From Pontiellaceae bacterium (GTDB taxonomy: Bacteria; Verrucomicrobiota; Kiritimatiellia; Kiritimatiellales; Pontiellaceae): DNA of 13,111 bases. A program made the translations under genes and the position numbers. The stretch lies in contig JAFGWS010000037.1 in the NCBI GenBank assembly GCA_016937035.1, positions 1 to 13,111 on the forward strand. Direction: 5' to 3'. The first letter of the stretch is position 1. Each line of letters begins with the position of its first letter. The notes beneath the pieces are model-generated. The model had not been told where the DNA came from. It saw only the letters and a program-made list of their open reading frames with translations, and searched no databases. This document shows positions 6,927-13,111 of the stretch, one piece after another.

Positions 6927-9185
6927 ATGGAGATTAAAGTTAGAAAGCGGGATGCGGTATCCGTAGAATACGACGCATCAAAAATTAAGAATGCCATCGA
7001 GAAAGCGGTAAAGAGCGCGACCAAGTGCGCGGACGAACTGCCGCCGCATTTACGGACGATTGTGAGCGATATTACCGCCAAGCTCGATAACATCATTGCG
7101 GGGTATGAGCATCGCGGTCTGGATGAAATCGATGTGGAGCAGATTCAGGACCTCGTCGAGCAGCAGTTGATGGGAGCAGGACTGTATGATGTGGCCCGTG
7201 CATATATTCTTTATCGTGAAGAGCACAAGAAGGCCCGTAACCAGCGGCTGCGCCCCGATGCATCGGCGATTCAGGACTATATGCTCGCCAGTCGTTATGC
7301 CCGTTTTCTGCCGCAAGTAAACCGTCGCGAAACCTTTGCAGAAGCGGTCGGGCGTGTGCGCGATATGCATCTGCGGATGTTTCCGGAAGCTGAAGAAGAC
7401 ATTCGTTGGGCTTTTGATCAAGTGGTTGAAAAACGCTGCCTGCCGTCGATGCGCTCCATGCAGTTTGGTGGCGCGGCGATCGAAAAACAGCACGCTCGTA
7501 TGTATAACTGCACCTTCGGGATTTGCGATCGTCTTGAGTTTTTCCGAGAGGGGTTGTTCCTGCTGCTCTGCGGAACCGGCGTTGGATTCAGCGTAGAGTT
7601 TGAACACGTTGAAAAGCTTCCGCCGTTGGCCTATTCGATCGACGAAGGTCAGGTCACACATTTTACCATTCCCGACACGATCGAGGGCTGGGCGGATGCC
7701 ATGCATGAGTTGATGAAAAGCTATGTTGAGGGCTATCTCGTCGAGTTTAACTATTCCAGCATTCGTCCGCGTGGAAGTTCGCTTTCCACCTCCGGCGGTC
7801 GTGCGCCGGGACATGTTCCGCTGCGCCGTGCGTTGGAGCGCTGCCGTAATATCCTCGACGGCGCACTCGGGCGTAAACTGAAACCGATCGAATGCTACGA
7901 CATCATGATGCATGCGGCTGATGCCGTAATCGCCGGCGGCGTCCGCCGGAGCGCAACGATCTGTCTCTTCTCGCCGGATGACGGCGAAATGATGAATGCC
8001 AAGCGAGGCAACTGGTTTGAGGAAAATCCGCAGCGCGGCCGCTCTAACAACTCAGTGAAGCTGATCCGCAACGAAACTTCAAAAGCGCAGTTCCTACGGA
8101 TCTTCCAGAAGCAGAAGGAGTGGGGTGAGCCTGGGTTCTATTTCTCCAACGATTTGTCGCACGGCTGCAATCCCTGCTGTGAGATTGGGTTGAATCCGCA
8201 TCTGGAAGTGACGGATGCGGAAGGAAATGTGACGATTGAATCCGGTTGGCAGTTCTGTAACCTGACCGAAATCAACGGCGCGAAGCTGCATACGGAAGAG
8301 GATTTCAGAACAGCCGTGCGGGCCGCAACGATTATCGGTACGCTGCAGGCGGGCTACACCGATTTTCCGTATCTGGGCGAAACCACCGAAAAGCTGTGCC
8401 GTCGTGAAGCGCTGCTGGGCGTTTCTATTACGGGCATGATGGACTCGCCGTCGATTACGCTTGATCCAGTGCTTCAGCAGAAGATGGCCCAATATGCCAT
8501 CGAGGTAAACCGCGAGGTTTCCGTGAAAATCGGCACTGACCCCGCCGCTCGTCTGACCTGCGTAAAGCCCGCCGGTTCCACATCGCTTCTACTGGGAACG
8601 GCTTCCGGGATTCACCCGCGCCACGCCCGCCGTTATTTCCGCCGGGTCCAGGCCAATAAAACAGATCCAGTGTATAAGTTCTTCAAAAGCCGGAATCCGC
8701 ACATGTGCGAAGACTCGGTCTGGAGTGCCAACAAGACCGACGATGTCATCACCTTCTGCGTCGAAGCGCCGGAAGAAGCGATCCTGCGCAATGAAATGTC
8801 GGCGCTTGAGTTGCTCAAGCATGTTCACTCCACCCAGCAGAATTGGGTGATCTCCGGTACAGGTCGTCCGGAATCCAATCCCGGGCTCTATCATAATGTC
8901 TCCAATACGCTTACCGTGCGTGAGGATGAATGGGACGATGTAGCCGAGTATATCTGGGATAACCGCGCCGACTTTACCGGGATCAGTATGCTGGCCGCCT
9001 CGGGCGATAAAGTCTACGCGCAGGCTCCGCACGAAGAGGTGGTTTCGGCACAGGATGAAACGCTCTGGAACGAGTTGATCTCCAAGTTTAAATCGGTCGA
9101 TTATACCCAGATGCACGAGCGCGAAGACGCCACCAACCTGCAGGGCGAAATTGCCTGCGCCGGCGGTGCGTGTGAGTTGGTCTGA
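6927..9185 (+). CDS. nrdJ: Class II (adenosylcobalamin-dependent) ribonucleotide reductase
   Basis: This 752-aa enzyme reduces ribonucleotides to deoxyribonucleotides using a cobalamin-generated thiyl radical, without oxygen and without a second subunit. An ATP-cone (about 3-97, starting IKVRKRDAVSVEYDASKI) precedes the catalytic ten-stranded barrel; the monomeric Lactobacillus enzyme lacks this cone. By comparison with that enzyme, the reducible disulfide pair is C195 (MYNCTF) and C444 (WQFCNLTEING). The radical-site motif is NPCCEIG, with thiyl C417 and catalytic E419. The C-terminal re-reducing cysteines are C744 and C749 in CAGGAC. The residue between Cys and Glu is Cys418, where NPCGE is the textbook form. 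AGAGGGG (6912-6918), 8 nt before the ATG, is a good ribosome binding site. The paired NrdR-like boxes upstream suggest repression when dNTPs are sufficient. No cobalamin riboswitch was recognised in the leader. Confidence 0.94.
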   Translation: MEIKVRKRDAVSVEYDASKIKNAIEKAVKSATKCADELPPHLRTIVSDITAKLDNIIAGYEHRGLDEIDVEQIQDLVEQQLMGAGLYDVARAYILYREEHKKARNQRLRPDASAIQDYMLASRYARFLPQVNRRETFAEAVGRVRDMHLRMFPEAEEDIRWAFDQVVEKRCLPSMRSMQFGGAAIEKQHARMYNCTFGICDRLEFFREGLFLLLCGTGVGFSVEFEHVEKLPPLAYSIDEGQVTHFTIPDTIEGWADAMHELMKSYVEGYLVEFNYSSIRPRGSSLSTSGGRAPGHVPLRRALERCRNILDGALGRKLKPIECYDIMMHAADAVIAGGVRRSATICLFSPDDGEMMNAKRGNWFEENPQRGRSNNSVKLIRNETSKAQFLRIFQKQKEWGEPGFYFSNDLSHGCNPCCEIGLNPHLEVTDAEGNVTIESGWQFCNLTEINGAKLHTEEDFRTAVRAATIIGTLQAGYTDFPYLGETTEKLCRREALLGVSITGMMDSPSITLDPVLQQKMAQYAIEVNREVSVKIGTDPAARLTCVKPAGSTSLLLGTASGIHPRHARRYFRRVQANKTDPVYKFFKSRNPHMCEDSVWSANKTDDVITFCVEAPEEAILRNEMSALELLKHVHSTQQNWVISGTGRPESNPGLYHNVSNTLTVREDEWDDVAEYIWDNRADFTGISMLAASGDKVYAQAPHEEVVSAQDETLWNELISKFKSVDYTQMHEREDATNLQGEIACAGGACELV

Positions 9186-9278
9186 TGACAATGATCCTTT
9201 GCTCTAGGAGGAGGGGAGTCATCTCCGGCTGCCTTGCCGCGGGCATCCCCCCGCCTGCACCTTTTTATTTTGATTCTG

Positions 9279-9319
9279 AAAAAGCGCAGCCCCGGAAGAT
9301 CGCGATGCTGCGCTTTTTT
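9279..9319. terminator. Bidirectional intrinsic terminator between nrdJ and PII gene
   Basis: AAAAAGCGCAGC (9279-9290) pairs perfectly with GCTGCGCTTTTT (9307-9318). The 7-bp GC-rich core is flanked by A's on one side and T's on the other, around a 16-nt loop. It therefore ends in a U-run in either direction and should terminate both nrdJ and the amtB-PII transcript. A second, smaller hairpin, GCGGG (9239-9243) / CCCGC (9250-9254), lies upstream with a looser T-run at 9262-9266. Confidence 0.88.
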
Positions 9320-9343
9320 GAACTGAATGCAGGGAAGGGGGGA

Positions 9344-9685
9344 TCAGCCGATGGCGTAAGAACCCGTCTCGTCCGTACGAATGCGGATGCATTGTTCGAG
9401 CGGCATCACAAAGATTTTTCCGTCGCCGATATTTCCGCTCTTGGCCGCCTTAACGATGGCCTTGATTGTGGTATCGACAAACTCGTCGTTCACCGCAATT
9501 TCGATTCGGATTTTTTCAAGGAGATTCACCGAGCGTACCTGGCCGCGATAGTGTTCGGTGTAGCCCATCTGCGTTCCGCAGCCGCGCACGCGGCTGACGG
9601 TCATTTTATGCACTTCTGCGTGGAACAGAGCTGTTTTTACGTCGTCGAGTTTTTCCGGCTGAATCACAGCAATAATCATTTTCAT
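9344..9685 (-). CDS. Nitrogen regulatory protein PII (GlnB/GlnK family)
   Basis: At 113 aa this is the standard size of a PII trimer subunit, which binds ATP/ADP and 2-oxoglutarate and controls partners such as AmtB. Conserved features are the N-terminal strand [20 protein letters not shown], the base of the T-loop with Q39 and HYRG (Y46), the B-loop [10 protein letters not shown] (85-94, K90) and C-terminal nucleotide-contacting R101 and R103. In ungapped comparison with E. coli GlnB, position 51 is Arg (RGQVRSV) instead of the uridylylated Tyr, so control by GlnD-type uridylylation at this residue is not possible. An AGGAAC Shine-Dalgarno precedes the ATG at 9685. It lies 92 nt downstream of amtB on the same strand and probably shares its transcript, which suggests a GlnK-like partner of AmtB. 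I cannot choose between glnB and glnK from sequence alone. Confidence 0.93.
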   Translation of the reverse strand: MKMIIAVIQPEKLDDVKTALFHAEVHKMTVSRVRGCGTQMGYTEHYRGQVRSVNLLEKIRIEIAVNDEFVDTTIKAIVKAAKSGNIGDGKIFVMPLEQCIRIRTDETGSYAIG

Positions 9686-9720
9686 AGTAAAGTTCCTTTG
9701 AAATCGGTTTTAAGTTGGCG

Positions 9721-9767
9721 GTTATTGGTTATCAGAAGAAGTTCCCTGTTAACCGATAACCAGTAAC
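9721..9767. repeat. Imperfect inverted repeat in the amtB-PII spacer
   Basis: GTTATTGGTTATC (9721-9733) and GATAACCAGTAAC (9755-9767) are inverted with one mismatch in 13, around a 21-nt loop that itself contains GTTAACC. It fills most of the 92-nt gap between amtB and the PII gene. It has no T-run, so it may be an mRNA-stabilising or processing hairpin, or a small dispersed repeat. The function is unknown. Confidence 0.6.
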
Positions 9768-9777
9768 GAATACCTTG

Positions 9778-11070
9778 CTAAATGGTCTCTTCCGGGTTGG
9801 CTTCAATTTTATGGACACTCAGGTCGGAGCCGCGCAGTTCTTCATGTTTTCCCAGACGAATGCCGACCGTCTTCTTCATGATTCCATACACCAACGTACT
9901 CGAAACCAGACAGATAACGATAATAATGATTGTAACAATCAGCTGAGCAAAGAAAGAAACTCCGCCCGCTCCGCCCAGTGCTTTCTGACCGAAGATGCCA
10001 CAGGCAATGCCGCCCCAGGCCCCGCAGATTCCGTGCAGCGGCCAAACGCCCAGCACGTCGTCGATTTTCCATTTTTCGGTTTCAATTTCAAACATCAGCA
10101 CAAAAATGGCTCCGGCAATGGCACCCACCACCAGTGCGCTGATGGGGTGATAAATGTCGGATCCGGCGCAAACAGCAACCAATCCGGCCAACGCACCGTT
10201 GTGTACGAAACCCGCATCATTTTTCGAAATCATCATAGCTGCAATCGTGCCGCCGACCATCGCCATCAGCGAGTTGATCGCAACCAAACCGGAGATTCCG
10301 CTGATGTCGCCGGCGCTCATGACGTTAAAGCCGAACCAGCCGACAATCAGGATCCAGCTGCCCAGTGCGAGGAAAGGGATCGAGCTGACCTTGATCGACT
10401 GCGTTTCATAGCGTTTCAGGCGTGCGCCGAGCAGCAGTATGGCAGGAAGCGCCAGCCAGCCGCCGGTGGCATGCACCACGGAGGATCCTGCAAAATCGTG
10501 AAAGGCGGCACCGAAGGTGTTGGCCATCCAGCCGTCTTCTGTTCCAAACCATCCGTTAAACTTACCCCACGTCATTCCCTCAATCAGCGGATAAACCAGC
10601 CCCACAAAAATACCGCCGGCCACCGAGTTGGTCCAAAACTTGGCGCGTTCGGCCACACCGCCGGAAATAATGGCCGGGATACAGGCAGCAAAGCCGAGAA
10701 AGAAGAAAAACTTCACAAACTCAAAGCCGTGATCTCCGGAGAGTTCCGAGATGGGAACTAAAAAGTTGACGCCGCGTGCAATAGGATAACCGATCAGGAA
10801 ATAAATCAGTGTGGAAAAGCCCCACTCACAGATAATCTTATTGAGCGCGTTTACCTGATTCTTCCGGCGGACTGACCCCACTTCCAGAAAGGCGAACCCC
10901 CCGTGCATGGCCAGAATCATCACTGCACCCAATAAAAGGAATAGGGTATTGGAAGAACTGGTAATCTCACTTGTAGCGCACGCTGCTTCGTTCGCCGCCA
11001 TCGCGGTTCCCGACAGGCACAATCCCGCCAGGAAAGTGACCGTTGCGGCCACCTTCTTCATTTTTTGCAT
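9778..11070 (-). CDS. amtB: Ammonium transporter, Amt family
   Basis: A 430-aa inner-membrane ammonium channel of typical size. A cleavable signal peptide (residues 1-25, ending GTAMA) is followed by about 11 hydrophobic segments. Family marks are D192 and H200 in HDFAGSSVVHATGG, the second pore histidine H346 in VWPLHGICGAWG, the pore phenylalanine motif GWFGFN (244-249), and AERAKF near the third helix. The cytosolic C-terminal tail (about 409-430) contains RGSDLSVH, equivalent to the conserved Amt tail needed for gating. The start at 11070 is preferred over the next ATG (11061) because AGGAG lies 7 nt before it. The gene is first in an amtB-PII pair, the reverse of the common glnK-amtB order. 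A sigma-54 promoter upstream indicates nitrogen-responsive transcription through an enhancer-binding activator such as NtrC. Confidence 0.96.
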   Translation of the reverse strand: MQKMKKVAATVTFLAGLCLSGTAMAANEAACATSEITSSSNTLFLLLGAVMILAMHGGFAFLEVGSVRRKNQVNALNKIICEWGFSTLIYFLIGYPIARGVNFLVPISELSGDHGFEFVKFFFFLGFAACIPAIISGGVAERAKFWTNSVAGGIFVGLVYPLIEGMTWGKFNGWFGTEDGWMANTFGAAFHDFAGSSVVHATGGWLALPAILLLGARLKRYETQSIKVSSIPFLALGSWILIVGWFGFNVMSAGDISGISGLVAINSLMAMVGGTIAAMMISKNDAGFVHNGALAGLVAVCAGSDIYHPISALVVGAIAGAIFVLMFEIETEKWKIDDVLGVWPLHGICGAWGGIACGIFGQKALGGAGGVSFFAQLIVTIIIIVICLVSSTLVYGIMKKTVGIRLGKHEELRGSDLSVHKIEANPEETI

Positions 11071-11142
11071 TCTCTCTCTCCTCTTTATTGCATCCTCAAC
11101 GCGCTGCTGAGGCCTACCTTAATTCAAAACGAGGAGTGCTTA

Positions 11143-11158
11143 TGCAGAAGGTGTGCCA
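11143..11158 (-). promoter_or_regulatory. Sigma-54 (-24/-12) promoter for amtB
   Basis: The minus strand reads TGGCACACCTTCTGCA. The -24 element TGGCAC is complete and the invariant GG and GC are exactly 10 nt apart, as RpoN promoters require (consensus TGGCACG-N4-TTGCA, two mismatches here). Transcription should begin near 11132, leaving a leader of about 60 nt before amtB. No clear NtrC-type palindrome was identified upstream, so the activator is not established. Confidence 0.82.
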
Positions 11159-11773
11159 CTCCGGCCATATGAGGCGGAGAAAACATCGTAACATAAACCG
11201 AAAAAGGAGTTAGTGAAGATTATTTCGCACGGTGAAATCAATCGATACGACAAATGCTTCCGACATAAACGTGCATAACAGACCCTGTGATATACAAATA
11301 TGTAGTTATGATGCCTTCAGAAATTTGCTCACGCCTACCTTTCTTAATCTCTATCTTCGTAGACGCGACCGTCCCCGTCGCGTGAAAAGGGCAAGATGAA
11401 GACTTCTGCGGAATATATTCATAATGTTTTGACACTACGTTCTTTTTGCGGTTTCATATATCCAAAACAGAGCTCGGTGGACCGTCCGCTTGGGCGAGGG
11501 AAAGCAAAAGAGAGTGGATTATGGGAGCTGAAAATGCCTGCCGAGGTGACCGCAAAGAATCGATGAAATGAAGGAGCGCGAACGGGAAGAATAAGGGGAG
11601 CATTTGCATGAAATTACGAGATTATGGGACTGACCACTTGGATGAGGAGTCGTGTGAATGTTAACCGAGCGATACAGCGTATCGAACGGTCAAATGATGT
11701 GTTGACGAAATAAAAGAAAGCAGAGTGTACATATGTTCATTGACATCTATTTTTCAAAATAAAGGAAGAGATA
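11159..11773. other. ~600-bp region with no confident gene
   Basis: Between the sigma-54 promoter and the AT-rich orphan gene no reading frame looks like a real gene. The part next to amtB may hold activator sites. There is one clear palindrome (11363-11383). Around 11600-11700 lie three overlapping micro-ORFs in different frames. The best is 11608-11664 (18 aa, MKLRDYGTDHLDEESCEC) with GGGGAG 7 nt upstream. Another, 11658-11705 (15 aa, MLTERYSVSNGQMMC), starts inside its stop region and is preceded by GAGGAG. They could be leader peptides, remnants of a decayed gene, or chance. Confidence 0.5.
11363..11383. repeat. GC-rich perfect inverted repeat
   Basis: ACGCGAC (11363-11369) and GTCGCGT (11377-11383) are perfect inverted arms around a 7-nt loop in otherwise AT-rich intergenic DNA. 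There is no T-run after it on the plus strand. Its GC-rich character against its surroundings suggests a small dispersed palindromic repeat rather than a terminator, but only this one copy is in the window. Confidence 0.55.
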
Positions 11774-12871
11774 ATGAAACGTCATCTATTTATTATTAAC
11801 ATTATAGCAATAAATATTTCAAGTATATGTGCATATGGGTCCGAAGAGAGAGCTGCTGGTACATTTTACTACGATTTGCAGGAATATACCTATTGCTTAG
11901 GAACCAATACGGCTGTCTTCTTAGTGGATTATGTTCCAGGTCCGAAGGGAATGATAACTTATATGGAAGATATGGAATCTGGGTACTACAAGCAGGTGTG
12001 GTTGGAATTCGACGGGAAACTATCGTTTAGTAAACCTCTGTGTTTTGACAATCGAATCGTGTCATTAACAAATGGGCGATTATTAGAAAGGCTGCCAGTA
12101 TATGAGCTTGCTGGAGGTATAGATCCTCTTAACGAAAAGGATGTTGCAGATATTGATCCTTTAATTAATCTTGGAACATCTGGATTAGACATTAATGATT
12201 ATTTTATAGTAGGCTATGGTGAGGGTAGTGCATTTGATTTGCTGGATATTCGTTTTATAGGACCCTTTCCCAAATCAGAGAGACAGCAAATTAAAGAGAT
12301 GCTTGAAGTCTCTATTAAAGAGGCGACTAAAGAATCGAGCATTGAACACTATAGAAAAGAGCTGCTTTCTTCGGATAACAAATGGATTGCTATTCTTGGT
12401 GTGGCTTTGCTCTCTCAGAAAAATGGGCTTACGGCGATTGATTGCGCGAGATCTCCTAGTCTTATTTCCAGTAAGGATGCAATCATGCTGGAAATGCTTA
12501 TCTCATGTGGACGGGAATCGAATTCGCACAATGATTTCTCTGAGGCTCTCTGCTTTCTAATGAAAAATGATGATGTGGAGACAGCAGACACTGTTTTGGA
12601 TTTACTGATTGATTGGACAAAATACGGTGCTTATGGATCGTGCACGGCAATTATACAGTATAATACAGTCCTTAGTGATATGAAGGAAGCAATTATTCAG
12701 TGTGAAGATAATAGACAATTTTTGTTGCAGAAGATTGATGTTATTCAAGAACAGGTAGACTCCTTCGCAAAAGAGAGATCGTCAAAGGGTTCAGGAAGGA
12801 AGCGGGGTCAGGAAGCGGGGTCTCAGGAAGCGGGGTCTGATCTGCACATTGAACATTTAGTTGATCTATGA
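11774..12871 (+). CDS. Exported protein of unknown function, AT-rich, altered C-terminus
   Basis: A 365-aa protein that I do not recognise. The start (ATG 11774) follows AAAGGAAGAG closely and encodes a signal peptide: MKRH, a hydrophobic segment 5-19, and probable cleavage after SSICA (residue 20). The mature part has a beta-rich first half (about 28-165) and a helical second half (about 166-335). The final 25-30 residues (from about 337) change abruptly to Gly/Ser/Lys/Arg/Glu-rich sequence with a duplicated QEAGS, then DLHIEHLVDL. This tail is encoded by three tandem copies of a GC-rich 12-mer, so the original end of the gene appears to have been replaced. Base composition is clearly more AT-rich than in all genes to its left, suggesting separate acquisition. 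It stands alone, with no operon partner in the window. Confidence 0.72.
   Translation: MKRHLFIINIIAINISSICAYGSEERAAGTFYYDLQEYTYCLGTNTAVFLVDYVPGPKGMITYMEDMESGYYKQVWLEFDGKLSFSKPLCFDNRIVSLTNGRLLERLPVYELAGGIDPLNEKDVADIDPLINLGTSGLDINDYFIVGYGEGSAFDLLDIRFIGPFPKSERQQIKEMLEVSIKEATKESSIEHYRKELLSSDNKWIAILGVALLSQKNGLTAIDCARSPSLISSKDAIMLEMLISCGRESNSHNDFSEALCFLMKNDDVETADTVLDLLIDWTKYGAYGSCTAIIQYNTVLSDMKEAIIQCEDNRQFLLQKIDVIQEQVDSFAKERSSKGSGRKRGQEAGSQEAGSDLHIEHLVDL
12798..12837. repeat. Three tandem copies of a GC-rich 12-mer
   Basis: GGAAGCGGGGTC occurs at 12798-12809, 12811-12822 and 12826-12837, separated by A and TCA, and is followed by TGATCTGCACATTGAAC. The copies are identical while the linkers differ, and the block is much richer in G+C than the gene it interrupts. 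The GGGGTC-plus-CATTGAACATT pattern recalls short repeats found beside REP-associated tyrosine transposases in several phyla; this link is from memory and unverified. The repeats encode the last part of the upstream protein. Confidence 0.8.
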
Positions 12872-13111
12872 CGAGAGGAGCGGTTTCGTCTTCGGCATCG
12901 GAGCAGCCCGTACATTGTAGCATTTCTGCCTTCATTTGCTGACCCGATTATCGGATCTCTTTTCAAATGCCGTCGCCGCTCCGCATCTGTAATGAAAATT
13001 TTCTGCCTTAATTCCCCCGGTACACAGGGGGATTGATTGAATTTAGCCAAGCGCCTCAAAGCAAACAGATTGTTTTTTGAGTAGAAAAATCCCTGCCCAT
13101 CTGCTCTCATA
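12872..13111. other. Non-coding tail with two palindromes
   Basis: The last 240 bases have no convincing plus-strand gene. They contain a short palindrome, CCGAT-T-ATCGG (12944-12954), and a hairpin TCCCCC (13013-13018) / GGGGGA (13027-13032) with an 8-nt loop. A 95-codon frame on the minus strand (13110-12823) runs through this region and into the tandem repeats. It resembles no protein I know, is rich in Arg, and ends in repeat-encoded residues. It may be the end of a mobile or repeat-associated element continuing beyond the window. Confidence 0.4.

Noticed and set aside
7050..7913. 287-codon frame antisense to nrdJ
   Set aside because: Lies fully inside the conserved nrdJ coding region and has no recognisable motif.
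9185..9766. 193-codon plus-strand frame opposite the PII gene
   Set aside because: It reads through the bidirectional terminator and lies antisense to a clear PII gene.
9775..10761. 328-codon open frame on the plus strand antisense to amtB
   Set aside because: The minus-strand frame is an unmistakable ammonium transporter. The antisense product is a low-complexity mix of Asn, His, Gln and Arg, as expected of a shadow frame.
11220..11240. TTCGCACGGTGAA as an NtrC-type activator site for amtB
   Set aside because: The half-sites are too short and not properly symmetric compared with the TGCAC-N-GTGCA type consensus.
11238..11435. 65-codon minus-strand frame upstream of amtB
   Set aside because: No good ribosome binding site and no recognisable family, and it crosses a GC-rich palindrome; it is likely chance coding.
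12798..12837. Tandem repeats as a CRISPR array
   Set aside because: Units are 12 nt with linkers of only 1-3 nt and there are no spacers.
12823..13110. 95-codon minus-strand frame at the right edge as a possible transposase end
   Set aside because: It is Arg-rich, lacks transposase motifs and ends in repeat sequence. It cannot be judged without the sequence beyond the window.

Overview
The window is a stretch of bacterial chromosome holding mostly housekeeping metabolism. Most of it is GC-moderate and densely coded; the last ~1.9 kb is AT-richer and sparsely coded. The gene styles (split glycine decarboxylase, an ATP-cone class II ribonucleotide reductase, a zinc-ribbon/TPR single-pass membrane protein, an exported transglutaminase-like protein) recall the PVC superphylum, perhaps Kiritimatiellota. 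That placement is an inference from general resemblance, not from a marker gene.

Layout. 2-139 is the 3' end of an unidentified gene, followed by gcvPB (176-1624, P-protein subunit 2 of glycine cleavage). Converging on gcvPB, with stop codons sharing a TTAA, is a minus-strand pair. The first-transcribed gene of the pair is a PLP enzyme of the ACC deaminase / D-cysteine desulfhydrase family (4913-3882). The second is a 744-aa membrane protein with a cysteine zinc-ribbon and TPR-like repeats (3855-1621). Divergent from that pair is an exported transglutaminase-like protein with a Cys-His-Asp triad (4975-6699).

Next comes nrdJ (6927-9185), an adenosylcobalamin-dependent ribonucleotide reductase with an N-terminal ATP-cone. 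It is preceded by two NrdR-box-like sites whose centres lie 32 bp apart. A strong two-way terminator separates nrdJ from a convergent nitrogen module on the minus strand. In that module amtB (11070-9778) is transcribed first and a PII gene (9685-9344) second. A well-formed sigma-54 (-24/-12) promoter lies upstream of amtB. The PII protein has Arg where enteric PII has the uridylylated Tyr51.

From ~11160 the sequence changes character. There is about 600 bp without a convincing gene (one palindrome and a few micro-ORFs), then an AT-rich gene for an exported protein of unknown function (11774-12871). The 3' end of that gene runs into three tandem copies of a 12-base GC-rich repeat, so its C-terminal tail looks acquired from repeat DNA. 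The last 240 bases hold hairpins and no confident gene.

No CRISPR array, RNA gene, complete insertion sequence or multi-gene defence system is visible. The most useful leads are regulatory (paired NrdR boxes, sigma-54 promoter), protein-level (PII T-loop change, Cys-Cys at the NrdJ active site) and the repeat-modified 3' end of the orphan gene.
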